This document shows, piece by piece, positions 44,642 to 52,948 of a stretch of DNA of 64,000 nucleotides (positions are counted from its first letter, which is position 1; each line of letters opens with the position of its first letter). The stretch lies in contig CAYJGN010000001.1 of assembly GCA_964369635.1 (NCBI GenBank), positions 1 through 64,000 of the forward strand. Reading direction: 5' to 3'. The notes under the pieces were generated by a model. That model worked only from the letters and a program-made list of their open reading frames with translations. It was not told where the DNA came from and ran no database searches. Source of the DNA: CAYJGN01 sp964369635. GTDB taxonomy: Bacteria; Bacillota; Clostridia; Oscillospirales; Ruminococcaceae. The translations under genes were made by a program, and so were the position numbers.

Positions 44642-46188
44642 AATAGATCCCCCATTTCCTCTGAAGTCATTGAGTTAACACCCAACATATATTCACCGAG
44701 CTGAACATCGGTTATAGCTTTGGGGTCATTAATCTGAGCAGCTACTTTGCCTTTTCTCATAACAAGCAGTCTGTCTGAAACCTCAAGGATCTCATTTAAG
44801 TCTGATGATATGAGCAGAACACCCATATTGTTCTCTCTTGTATATTTAACAAGAAGCTTACGAATAAGCTCAGCTGTACCAACATCGATACCACGAGTTG
44901 GTTGGTTTGCAACTATAAGGTTTGCACCGCTTAAAAACTCACGAGCAACGATACACTTCTGAATATTACCACCAGATAGAAGTCTTATTGCGTCGTTTTT
45001 GTTATCACAACTGATTTCAAACTCTTCAATACATCTGTCAACAAACTCAGAAACTTTCTTTTTATCTATGAATGGACCTTTTGTAAACTCAGGGTTATCA
45101 AGATAAATAGACTGAATATTCTCAAGAACTGAAAGGTTCGCTGCACAACCGTAAGTCATACGGTCCTCAGAGATATGAGCAATTCCAGCTTCTCTTATTT
45201 TTCTTATTGGAATATTAGTTATATTTTTACCATTAAGAGTAACGGTACCTGAAGTTGATTTCATAAGACCTGTTAGAATCTCTGAAAGCTCATTCTGACC
45301 ATTTCCCTCAACTCCCGCGATTCCAACAACCTCACCGGCACGAATACCGAATGATAGATCGTTTACAAGGCGCTTACCTATATCATCAATATAGTTAAGA
45401 TCGCGAACCTCAATTATTGTTTCTTTTGGCTGTGCAGGCTCTTTCTCTATCGCAAGGATAACCTCACGACCAACCATCATTTTTGATATCTTCTCTTCAT
45501 CAAGATCTTTGATATCTCCGGCACCGGTAACTTTACCGTGACGAAGTATGGTACATCTATCGCAAAGCTCTATAACCTCTTCGAGTTTATGAGAGATAAA
45601 TACGATACCGTATCCTTGGCTTCTTAGATGCTTTAGCTGAACAAAAAGCTCTTTAGTCTCCTGCGGTGTTAAAACGGCAGTAGGCTCATCAAGAATAAGG
45701 ATTTTAATACCCTTTATAAGTGCTTTTAAAAGCTCAACTTTTTGTTTTGTTCCAACGCCGATATCACGAATTAGAGCATTCGGATCAACATCGAGCTGGA
45801 ATTTTTCAGCTGCTTCCTGTGTCATTCTAATTGCTTCTGCTTTGTCGAAGAGAGGTCCTTTTCCTGGCTCAATACCAAGAACTAAATTCTCTGCAACTGA
45901 AAGGTTTGGCACCTGCATAAAGTGCTGATGAACCATTCCTACGCCTTTAGCAATAGCGTCAAGTGGGTTTATGATTTTTGTTTGCTCTCCGTTTATGTAG
46001 ATTGCACCTTCTTGGCAATCTTCAAGGCCGAAAAGAATTTTCATAAGTGTGGTTTTGCCGGCGCCGTTCTCTCCGAGAAGAGCGTGGATCTCACCTTCGT
46101 TTACCGCAAAAGTGACATCTTTGTTCGCCATAAAACCGTTGGTATAAATTTTGGTTATACCCTCCATTTTGAAGATTTCTTTACTCAT
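44638..46188 (-). CDS. ABC transporter ATP-binding protein, BMP/Nup (YufO) type
   Basis: Double ATPase of 516 residues. First half: Walker A GENGAGKTTL (about 38-47), signature-like region VGTKQKVELLKAL, Walker B LILDEPTAVL. Second half: GVEGNGQNEL in place of a true Walker A (about 294-303), LLSGGNIQK signature and NQPTRGID. One strong and one weak site is usual in the RbsA/MglA-like class. It energises uptake of nucleoside-like or sugar substrates. Together with two permeases and three lipoproteins it makes a complete importer. Confidence 0.94.
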   Translation of the reverse strand: MSKEIFKMEGITKIYTNGFMANKDVTFAVNEGEIHALLGENGAGKTTLMKILFGLEDCQEGAIYINGEQTKIINPLDAIAKGVGMVHQHFMQVPNLSVAENLVLGIEPGKGPLFDKAEAIRMTQEAAEKFQLDVDPNALIRDIGVGTKQKVELLKALIKGIKILILDEPTAVLTPQETKELFVQLKHLRSQGYGIVFISHKLEEVIELCDRCTILRHGKVTGAGDIKDLDEEKISKMMVGREVILAIEKEPAQPKETIIEVRDLNYIDDIGKRLVNDLSFGIRAGEVVGIAGVEGNGQNELSEILTGLMKSTSGTVTLNGKNITNIPIRKIREAGIAHISEDRMTYGCAANLSVLENIQSIYLDNPEFTKGPFIDKKKVSEFVDRCIEEFEISCDNKNDAIRLLSGGNIQKCIVAREFLSGANLIVANQPTRGIDVGTAELIRKLLVKYTRENNMGVLLISSDLNEILEVSDRLLVMRKGKVAAQINDPKAITDVQLGEYMLGVNSMTSEEMGDLF

Positions 46189-46218
46189 AGTTTTACCACC
46201 TTAAAAGATGTTATAAAT

Positions 46219-46244
46219 CTGTCAGAGATGTTACTCTCTGACAG
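46219..46244 (-). terminator. Intercistronic hairpin between lipoprotein 1 and the ATPase gene
   Basis: Perfect 10-bp stem CTGTCAGAGA / TCTCTGACAG with a six-base loop, 15 bases after the lipoprotein stop. The run behind it on the minus strand is only ATTTATAACATCTTTT, so partial termination or 3' protection of the binding-protein mRNA is likely, which would raise binding protein over transporter. Confidence 0.65.
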
Positions 46245-46259
46245 TATTTATTTTTGTTT

Positions 46260-47423
46260 TTACCGTGCTTCTGGGTCGTCTCTATATGTGTTAAATTCAT
46301 CGTAATCAGCATAACTAAAGTATCCTTTAATCTCTATCTCACCCGATTTAACCATATCTATAACATTATCCATCTCTGCCTGAACATCTTCAGGAGTGTG
46401 TGCATAATAGTTATCATTCATAGCAAGTCCAACACCGCCATTTTCAATGCCGACATTGTGGTTTCCCCAGTCTATAGAACCATCTGATATGCTATCATAA
46501 GCCCAGATTATAGACTCTCTTGCATTTTTTAGCATTGAAGTTAGTATGTGTTCATATCCATCAACAACAGTACCCTCTTCTTTAACAGTATCATAGAATG
46601 TATATTGATCCATATCAACGCCGATTACATATAGGTCATCACCCTCTTCGCCTTTATCAACTATTGCATTGCAAGCAGCAAGCGTTGCACTGCCATAGAT
46701 ATTATAAAGGATATCGTAACCATTGTTGTAGAATACTGTAGCGCCTTCGTAAACTGCTGTTATAGTTGCTTCACCATAATAGGTTGCAACATATTCAACA
46801 TTTGCATCGTAATTGTCATTGTACCATTTAACACCTTGAATATAGCCTGCGAGGAAATCGTTGATTATTGGGTTATCTCCCCAGCCGACTCCTGCGACTT
46901 TATTTGTCTGAGTCATCATGGCAGAATAGACACCTGTAAGGAATGAACCCTCATCCTGTCTAAAGCTCAAACCAACAACATTATCATAAGCCGATAGGTC
47001 GAGGTCAGGATTTGTGTCATAAATTATAAAGTTTACATCTTTAAAATCCCCATCAAACTTTTCCATTAAACTATCAAGAATATACCAACTTGAAGTTACA
47101 ACCCAGTCGTAGCCGCCTGACTCAATAGCTTCAAACAATGTGGTAACATGAATTGAGCTGTCTGGACCTGCCTCAACAACAGTTAAATCCATATTCCCAG
47201 TTTCTGCAATATATTTTGCACCCTCATGTCCGAGATCGTTAAATCCCATATCTCCAAGATTTGAGCAGAAGAAAAGCAGTTTTTCTTGTTCTGCAGCTTC
47301 ACTGCTACTGCTTGAAGATGAATCATCAGCGTCACTTGAAGATGTTGATGAGTCTTCGCCACCACAAGCTACAAGTGTTAATGCAAGTATTAAGGTTAAT
47401 ATTAAAGATAATACTCTTTTCAT
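46260..47423 (-). CDS. BMP-family substrate-binding lipoprotein 1
   Basis: Exported lipoprotein of 387 residues: signal with lipobox LTLVAC (Cys about 20), a Ser/Asp/Glu-rich tether (to about 48), then a Bmp/Med periplasmic-binding fold with DMGFNDLGHEGA (about 57-68), VTSSWYILDSLM, ITAVYEGATVFYNNGYDILYN split across two short motifs, and VIGVDMDQYTFYD. It is the most divergent of the three paralogues and lies next to the ATPase gene. Bmp/PnrA/Med relatives bind purine nucleosides or other small ligands. Confidence 0.93.
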   Translation of the reverse strand: MKRVLSLILTLILALTLVACGGEDSSTSSSDADDSSSSSSSEAAEQEKLLFFCSNLGDMGFNDLGHEGAKYIAETGNMDLTVVEAGPDSSIHVTTLFEAIESGGYDWVVTSSWYILDSLMEKFDGDFKDVNFIIYDTNPDLDLSAYDNVVGLSFRQDEGSFLTGVYSAMMTQTNKVAGVGWGDNPIINDFLAGYIQGVKWYNDNYDANVEYVATYYGEATITAVYEGATVFYNNGYDILYNIYGSATLAACNAIVDKGEEGDDLYVIGVDMDQYTFYDTVKEEGTVVDGYEHILTSMLKNARESIIWAYDSISDGSIDWGNHNVGIENGGVGLAMNDNYYAHTPEDVQAEMDNVIDMVKSGEIEIKGYFSYADYDEFNTYRDDPEAR

Positions 47424-47520
47424 AATTATTACTCCTCACATAGAAATAAAACAATAGCTAAAGAAAATCACCATATAATAGTTATGAACTGCAAAACCAC
47501 TCAAGGTAGATCACTTTAGA

Positions 47521-47595
47521 TTTTTTTTGCACTCTGCAAAAAAAATATTGTTTTATAATAATATGAAATCTATGCCGATACCGATTGGTATCGGC
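47521..47595 (-). promoter_or_regulatory. Intercistronic hairpin pair after lipoprotein 2
   Basis: Two structures: GCCGATACC/GGTATCGGC with loop GATT (47574-47595), and the palindrome TTTTTTTTGCA-CTC-TGCAAAAAAAA (47521-47545). The same two occur after lipoprotein 3. The second palindrome gives a T-run on the minus strand and may work as a weak terminator. Confidence 0.55.
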
Positions 47596-47627
47596 AAAAT
47601 GATTTCAAAAAATATTTGATAAATTAG

Positions 47628-48785
47628 TTATCTTGCGTCAGGATTGTCTCTGTACTCAGCAAACTCATCATAATCTGCAAAGTCAAAGTAGCTCTTAACG
47701 TCGATCTCACCGTCGATGATCATCTGGATAACTTTATCCATCTCAGCCTGAACATCTTCTGGTGTATTTGCATAGTAGTTGTCATTCATTGATAGACCAA
47801 CACCATCATCTGCAAGACCAACTACATAGTTGCCCCACTCAAGTGAACCGTCTGCTAAACCATTGAAAGCCCAAAGGATTGAATCTTCGATTTTCTTCTC
47901 CATTGATGTTACAACGTTGTTGTAACCTTCAACAACTGTGCCTTCTTCTTCAGCTGCTGCGTATATTGTCCACTGGTCCATATCAACACCGATTACATAG
48001 TAACCTTCAGCGATACCACCGCGCTCTTCAGCCGCCTGAGCAGCACCAAGAGTTGTTGAACCTGAAATGTTGTAGAAAACGTCAACGCCGCTGTCGAAGT
48101 ATACGTTAGCTGACTCGTAAGCATTCTGTATAGCTATTGTGCCATAGTAGCTTATCTGATAGATAACATCTTCGCCATAAGTATCATTGTACCATTTAAC
48201 GCCGTGTAGGTAACCTGACATAAAGTCATTTATGATAGGTGAGTCAGAGTTTCCAACTGTTCCTATTTTGCCAGTCTCAGTCATAAGAGCTGAGTATACA
48301 GCTGTTATAAATGATCCTTCATTCTGACCATAAGCAATACCTGTAACATTGTCATAGCTTAACTCAAGAGATGGGTTTGTGTCGTAAACGATGAAGTTGA
48401 TGTCAGCGTACGCGCCACCATCAAGAGCCTCCATTAGTGAATCAAGAATATACCAGCTTGAAACAACACACCACTTGTATCCGCCTGTATCAAGTGCATC
48501 GAATAGAGTTGTAACAGCAGTAGAAGTATCTGTACCGTACTCAACTGGAGTTAGGTCAAAGCCTTCTTGCTCAGCGATTAGAGTTGCGCCCTCAAAACCG
48601 AGATCGTTGAATCCCATGTCGCCTCGAGTACCTGCGAAGAATAGCATTTTTGTCTGCTCGCCACCAGCGTCTCCGCCGCCCTCTGAACTACTGCCATTGC
48701 CTTCTGAAGCATCCCCACTGCCGCCACAAGCTGCAAGTGTTAATGCAAGTACTAAAATTAAAATTAGTGATAGAATTTTTTTCAT
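47628..48785 (-). CDS. BMP-family substrate-binding lipoprotein 2
   Basis: Lipoprotein of about 385 residues. I place the start at ATG 48785, after AAGGAG; the open frame upstream to 48890 is not part of the protein. Signal with lipobox LTLAAC, Gly/Ser/Glu-rich tether, then the Bmp fold with DMGFNDLGFEGA, VSSWYILDSLM and VIGVDMDQWTIY. A stretch of more than 110 residues, from the GQNEGSF block to the GVDMDQW block, is identical to lipoprotein 3, and the DNA there is almost identical too. The remainder differs at scattered positions, including near the ligand-binding N-terminal lobe. Confidence 0.94.
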   Translation of the reverse strand: MKKILSLILILVLALTLAACGGSGDASEGNGSSSEGGGDAGGEQTKMLFFAGTRGDMGFNDLGFEGATLIAEQEGFDLTPVEYGTDTSTAVTTLFDALDTGGYKWCVVSSWYILDSLMEALDGGAYADINFIVYDTNPSLELSYDNVTGIAYGQNEGSFITAVYSALMTETGKIGTVGNSDSPIINDFMSGYLHGVKWYNDTYGEDVIYQISYYGTIAIQNAYESANVYFDSGVDVFYNISGSTTLGAAQAAEERGGIAEGYYVIGVDMDQWTIYAAAEEEGTVVEGYNNVVTSMEKKIEDSILWAFNGLADGSLEWGNYVVGLADDGVGLSMNDNYYANTPEDVQAEMDKVIQMIIDGEIDVKSYFDFADYDEFAEYRDNPDAR

Positions 48786-48879
48786 TATAATCTCCTTACA
48801 TGTAAAACAAACAATATAAAAAGTAAAGCACCTAATTACTGTAATTATCTGCAAATAATACAAGGCATTCCACTTTAAA

Positions 48880-48950
48880 TTTTTTTGCACTCTGCAAAAA
48901 AAATTGTTCTCAATAATATGAAATCGATGCCGGAACCGATTGGTACCGGC
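48880..48950 (-). promoter_or_regulatory. Intercistronic hairpin pair after lipoprotein 3
   Basis: Homologous to the pair at 47521-47595. The hairpin is GCCGGAACC/GGTACCGGC (48929-48950), with one A-T to G-C compensatory change and one mismatch relative to the other copy. The A/T palindrome TTTTTTTGCA-CTC-TGCAAAAAAAA spans 48880-48903. Confidence 0.55.
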
Positions 48951-48983
48951 AAAACGATCTCTAAAAATATTTGATAAAATTAA

Positions 48984-50150
48984 TTATCTTGCGTCAGGAT
49001 TGTCTCTGTACTCAGCAAACTCATCATAATCTGCAAAGTCAAAGTAGCTCTTAACGTCGATCTCACCGTCGATGATCATCTGGATAACTTTATCCATCTC
49101 AGCTTGAACATCTTCTGGTGTGTTTGCTAGATAGTTGTCGTTCATAGCTAGACCAACACCATCATCTGCAAGACCAACTACATAGTTGCCCCAATCAAGT
49201 GACTCGTCTTTTAGACCATTGAAAGCCCAAAGGATTGAATCTTCGATTTTCTTCTGCATTGATGTTACAACGTTATTGTAACCTTCAACAACTGTGCCTT
49301 CTTCTTCAGCTGCTGCGTATATTTTCCACTGGTCCATATCAACACCGATTACATAGTAACCTTCAGCGATACCGCCGCGCTCTTCAGCCGCCTGAGCAGC
49401 ACCAAGAGTTGTTGAACCTGAAATGTTATAGAAAACGTCAACGCCGCTGTCGAAGTATACGTTAGCTGACTCATAAGCATTCTGTATAGCTATTGTGCCA
49501 TAGTAGCTTATCTGATAGATAACATCTTCGCCATAAGTATCATTGTACCATTTAACGCCGTGTAGGTAACCTGACATAAAGTCATTTATGATAGGTGAGT
49601 CAGAGTTTCCAACTGTTCCTATTTTGCCAGTCTCAGTCATAAGAGCTGAGTATACAGCTGTTATAAATGATCCTTCGTTCTGACCATAAGCAATACCGAT
49701 CATATTGTCATAGCTTAGCTCAAGAGTTGGGTTTGTGTCGTAAATGATGAAGTTGATGTCAGCGTACGCGCCACCATCAATAGCTTCCATTAGCGAGTCA
49801 AGTGTGTACCAGCTTGATAAAACAGCCCAGTCATATCCACCTGTATCAAGAGCATCGAATAGTGATGTAACAGCAACTGAACTGTCTGCACCATACTCAA
49901 CTGTTGTTAGGTCAAAGCCTTCTTGCTCAGCGATTAGGTTTGCACCTTCCCAACCGAGATCAGCAAATCCCATATCACCACGGTTACTTGTGAAGAACAG
50001 CATTTTTGTCTGCTCGTCACCAGCGTCTCCGCCGCCCTCTGAGCTTGAACCACCTTCATCGCCGCCGCTTGAAGCGTCGCCGCCGCCGCCACAAGCTGCT
50101 AATGCAAAAGCAAGTGACAATACTAATAATAGCGCTAAGATTTTTTTCAT
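48984..50150 (-). CDS. BMP-family substrate-binding lipoprotein 3
   Basis: Lipoprotein of 388 residues, the first of the three in the operon. Lipobox AFALAAC, tether with many Gly and Ser, then the Bmp fold with DMGFADLGWEGA, VLSSWYTLDSLM and VIGVDMDQWKIY. Central and C-terminal parts are nearly identical to lipoprotein 2. Differences between the two (for example N to A in the GF-DLG motif, I to T in the SSWY block, W-T to W-K) fall around the presumed ligand pocket and could change specificity. RBS AAGGAGGAAAACAA. Confidence 0.94.
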   Translation of the reverse strand: MKKILALLLVLSLAFALAACGGGGDASSGGDEGGSSSEGGGDAGDEQTKMLFFTSNRGDMGFADLGWEGANLIAEQEGFDLTTVEYGADSSVAVTSLFDALDTGGYDWAVLSSWYTLDSLMEAIDGGAYADINFIIYDTNPTLELSYDNMIGIAYGQNEGSFITAVYSALMTETGKIGTVGNSDSPIINDFMSGYLHGVKWYNDTYGEDVIYQISYYGTIAIQNAYESANVYFDSGVDVFYNISGSTTLGAAQAAEERGGIAEGYYVIGVDMDQWKIYAAAEEEGTVVEGYNNVVTSMQKKIEDSILWAFNGLKDESLDWGNYVVGLADDGVGLAMNDNYLANTPEDVQAEMDKVIQMIIDGEIDVKSYFDFADYDEFAEYRDNPDAR

Positions 50151-50216
50151 TTGTTTTCCTCCTTTATTTTTTTATTATTACAGCATAATGCTGCAATTAA
50201 CTAAATTTAATTGAGC

Positions 50217-51365
50217 TTAATATAGCTCGACATTGCTTGACCCTATAGTCATAGCTTCTGGTGTGATAAATGTATCTTCACGTCTTCTAAAGAATGGCTC
50301 ACCTATATGGATTGAGTGGTATGAAGCAGCCAATGATGCAGGTAGGTAATCATATAGATATCGAATAAACTCATATCCAGCAACGTTATCAGGTAGCTTT
50401 ATAAACTTACAAGTTTCAGTTGTATAGTCCGAAAGTTCTCCGTTTGCAATTAGAACAACTTCTCTTCCCTCTTTTATAGTTTGGGTGAGTGTTTCTGATA
50501 CCCTTGATTTATTAGCAGCATCCTTATCAGCTAAAATGAAGGTTGCTATTGAATTTCTCTCAAAGATGAATGTATTAACGTGGCAGTAGTTCTCACTGTC
50601 TATAACAGTACATTTAACGCCTGCAACTTCGATATACTTCGCTGCAATAAATTCACCAGTTCTAAACATCGAGCCATCGCCTATAACTTCAAATCTCTTA
50701 AAGTCTTTAAAGCTCTCTGCTATTTCAAATGCATTATCATCAAAATAGTTCATCATATCGCCGTATGCTTTATTATATTTTGAAAGTGCATCTTCGAATT
50801 TATCAAAAGCTTCATCAGTTGCAACGCCTTTTATTTTCGCTATATGCATTGCAAGAGCGTAAAGTCCGATTAGTGAACCATAATATGAACGAAGTCCAGG
50901 TGATCTATCTGGATGCTCTGGAGTTCCAACAACAAGTGTACAACTTGAAGCTTTTGCAGCTCTTGATTCTCCATTATTTGTTAGTGCCATTGCATGACAA
51001 CCATGTTTTTTAGCTCTTAAAAGTGTTTCCTCAATTCTTGCAGGACCACCTGAAGCTGAAACTGCAACTACAAGTGTTTTATCTCCGTTATCAAGATTTA
51101 CAAGTCTTGATGCTTCGATGCATTTAACTGCTCTTGTTTTACAGTTAGTTCCTTTTAGATAGTGGTTGAAAACTTCAACAGCTATTTCAGCAGCTATATA
51201 TGAATCTCCACAACCTGTTAGTATAATCTCAGTTAGGCCTTTTGCCGCCTCAACTGGTATACTATCCGCAAGATTTGCTTTTGTATTTTTAAACTGCACT
51301 TCACCGAGAACCGGTATGTCAATGCATTGACCTTTTAGTGCATTATCAAATGCTTTTCTGTCCAT
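50217..51365 (-). CDS. Double-SIS sugar isomerase-like protein A
   Basis: Soluble 382-residue protein with two SIS modules, like the isomerase half of GlmS and relatives AgaS and FrlB. First module: ILTGCGDSYIAAEIA (about 48-62) and VAVSASGGPARIEETL. Second module: EVIGDGSMFRTGEFIAAKY and IDSENYCHVNTF (about 260-271). In GlmS the second module has an E-x-x-HGP motif; here glutamate and histidine are kept in a different context (SENYCHVN). Likely acts on a phosphorylated amino or keto sugar. Thirteen bases after gene B, with RBS GGAGGGGG. Confidence 0.87.
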   Translation of the reverse strand: MDRKAFDNALKGQCIDIPVLGEVQFKNTKANLADSIPVEAAKGLTEIILTGCGDSYIAAEIAVEVFNHYLKGTNCKTRAVKCIEASRLVNLDNGDKTLVVAVSASGGPARIEETLLRAKKHGCHAMALTNNGESRAAKASSCTLVVGTPEHPDRSPGLRSYYGSLIGLYALAMHIAKIKGVATDEAFDKFEDALSKYNKAYGDMMNYFDDNAFEIAESFKDFKRFEVIGDGSMFRTGEFIAAKYIEVAGVKCTVIDSENYCHVNTFIFERNSIATFILADKDAANKSRVSETLTQTIKEGREVVLIANGELSDYTTETCKFIKLPDNVAGYEFIRYLYDYLPASLAASYHSIHIGEPFFRRREDTFITPEAMTIGSSNVELY

Positions 51366-51377
51366 CTTTACCCCCTC

Positions 51378-52562
51378 CTACTTCACTACTACAACTTCAC
51401 TGCTACCTGTGGTGCCGTGAGAAAATGTTCCTTTGGCTTTAGCTTTCTCTGTATCAAAACTTCTTTTTTCAAAATCATATGAACCAAAGAAATCTTTTCC
51501 ACCGTGATAAGCTTGATAGCCTGCTATTAGTGAACCAGGGATAAAATCAACTGTTGAAAGTGCAAACGCATTATCTGCACCAGTGTCTGGAAGTTTGAAG
51601 AACTCTATACCATCTATAAAGTCACTCTTCTCACCGTTTGAAACAACAACTGTTGGTCTTCCGATAAGTTTTGCCGACATAACTGTCTCAACAACTCTTG
51701 AATAGTTATTCTTATATTTATTTGCTATAACAACAACAGGAATTTCTGTTGGGTTGTTTACAAATACATTTATGTGACACCAGTCTTCTGAGTCTACATG
51801 CGAAGCCACAACGCCACCACACTCGATAAACTTCTCTTCAACAAACTGCGCTGAGAAGAACTCACTGCCATCACCGACAACCTCAAACTCTGTGAAATCT
51901 TTAAATCTTTCACCGATAGTTGATGCAAGTTTGTCTGCCTCACAAAGGCTTCCCTCGTAAGCCGACATCATCTCTTCCATCTGCTTGCCGCATTTTAAAA
52001 ACTCTGAAACATCTTTCCCTGCTTTTAAGTTTCCTATGTAACTGCCAAGTGCTGTAACACCAAGCATACTTGCATAGTATGAGCGAAGTCCCGGAGTATC
52101 GCATAGAGGAGGTGTTTCCATAATAAATAGTTTCTTTGCAACTGAAGCCGCTTTCGACTCCGATTTATTCGAAACAAGAACTGTTTGGACACCTATCTCT
52201 TGAAATTTCGTTACCATCTCAACTATTCTCGAAGCACCACCACCGGCACTAACAACAATAGCAAGGGTATTTTCAGGTTTATCTATTATTACATCTTCAG
52301 TAGTTAGAAATCTTGATGCATCCATAGGGTCGTACGCTTTAACATCAATACCATATAGATCTGATATTATATATGAAGCAACTGAACCCGCTGAATAAGA
52401 ATCTCCACACCCTGATATTATTATCTTATCTATTTTTGAGAGTTCTTCTTTTGAAAAGATTGATAAAATCTTCTCCTCATTAAACACGCTTTTTACTTGA
52501 ATCTTTGATAACTCTGGCAAACTTAGCACCTGCAAGCTTACCGAATTGTTCACTTCCTGCAT
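51378..52562 (-). CDS. Double-SIS sugar isomerase-like protein B
   Basis: 394-residue paralogue of protein A and first gene of the operon. First module: IISGCGDSYSAGSVASY (about 47-63) and VVSAGGGASRIVEMV. Second module: EVVGDGSEFFSAQFVEEKF and VDSEDWCHINVF. The pair shares the unusual SE-x-x-CHxN motif. Both could form one heteromeric enzyme or act on two related substrates, as in fructoselysine-type deglycation. ATG at 52562 follows TAGGAGGTAAAA. A candidate operator is 115 bases upstream. Confidence 0.87.
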   Translation of the reverse strand: MQEVNNSVSLQVLSLPELSKIQVKSVFNEEKILSIFSKEELSKIDKIIISGCGDSYSAGSVASYIISDLYGIDVKAYDPMDASRFLTTEDVIIDKPENTLAIVVSAGGGASRIVEMVTKFQEIGVQTVLVSNKSESKAASVAKKLFIMETPPLCDTPGLRSYYASMLGVTALGSYIGNLKAGKDVSEFLKCGKQMEEMMSAYEGSLCEADKLASTIGERFKDFTEFEVVGDGSEFFSAQFVEEKFIECGGVVASHVDSEDWCHINVFVNNPTEIPVVVIANKYKNNYSRVVETVMSAKLIGRPTVVVSNGEKSDFIDGIEFFKLPDTGADNAFALSTVDFIPGSLIAGYQAYHGGKDFFGSYDFEKRSFDTEKAKAKGTFSHGTTGSSEVVVVK

Positions 52563-52676
52563 TTTTACCTCCTAAAATATCTTTATGTTAACTAAAATAT
52601 TACTATATATTATTAAATAAATCTTTAAATAATGTTCGAAACTGATAAAAAGGTGGTAATTTGAAACATTTTATTC

Positions 52677-52692
52677 ACTTGTAGATACAAGT
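52677..52692. promoter_or_regulatory. Candidate GntR operator palindrome
   Basis: Perfect 16-bp inverted repeat ACTTGTAGATACAAGT. Its minus-strand reading begins ACTTGTATCT, and the same 10 bases recur on the plus strand at 52873-52882, on top of the gntR -35 box. Two sites in one divergent region fit a HutC-type regulator that controls both its own gene and the operon. Confidence 0.6.
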
Positions 52693-52874
52693 TTTATTAA
52701 TTCTAACATTTAAATTATGAATTGTCTATTAACAATCTGCAAGGAATTCGAGTTACTTATTTATACAAAATGCCCAAAATAACTATTTTGACAAACGTTT
52801 TATGCAATTAAAAATAACACATTTACACAACTGTTAATAATTTATTAACTTTTAGCAGTAACTAAACTTTCCAC

Positions 52875-52903
52875 TTGTATCTTTAATTATTTGACATTAT
52901 AAT
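52875..52903 (+). promoter_or_regulatory. Promoter of gntR, overlapped by an operator half site
   Basis: -35 TTGTAT (52875-52880), 17-base spacer, -10 TATAAT (52898-52903). The -35 box is inside ACTTGTATCT, so a protein bound there would block RNA polymerase and give autoregulation. The start codon is about 45 bases downstream. Confidence 0.65.
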
Positions 52904-52948
52904 AGTAAGTAACAATTAATTTATAAAAATACATTTAGGAACTTATTT

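Larger units (their letters stand above)
52563..52948. other. Divergent control region of the catabolic locus
   Basis: About 386 bases of very AT-rich DNA between the isomerase operon (minus) and gntR (plus). It holds a 16-bp palindrome, a related half site and the gntR promoter. No small gene is supported. Confidence 0.6.

Noticed and set aside
48786..48890. Longer form of lipoprotein 2 starting at 48890
   Set aside because: The signal peptide with lipobox starts at 48785 with its own AAGGAG site; the upstream part has no export signal and lies over an intercistronic element.
52891..52903. TTGACA at 52891-52896 as -35 box of gntR
   Set aside because: It is only one base from the TATAAT box; the TTGTAT at 52875 has the correct 17-base spacing.
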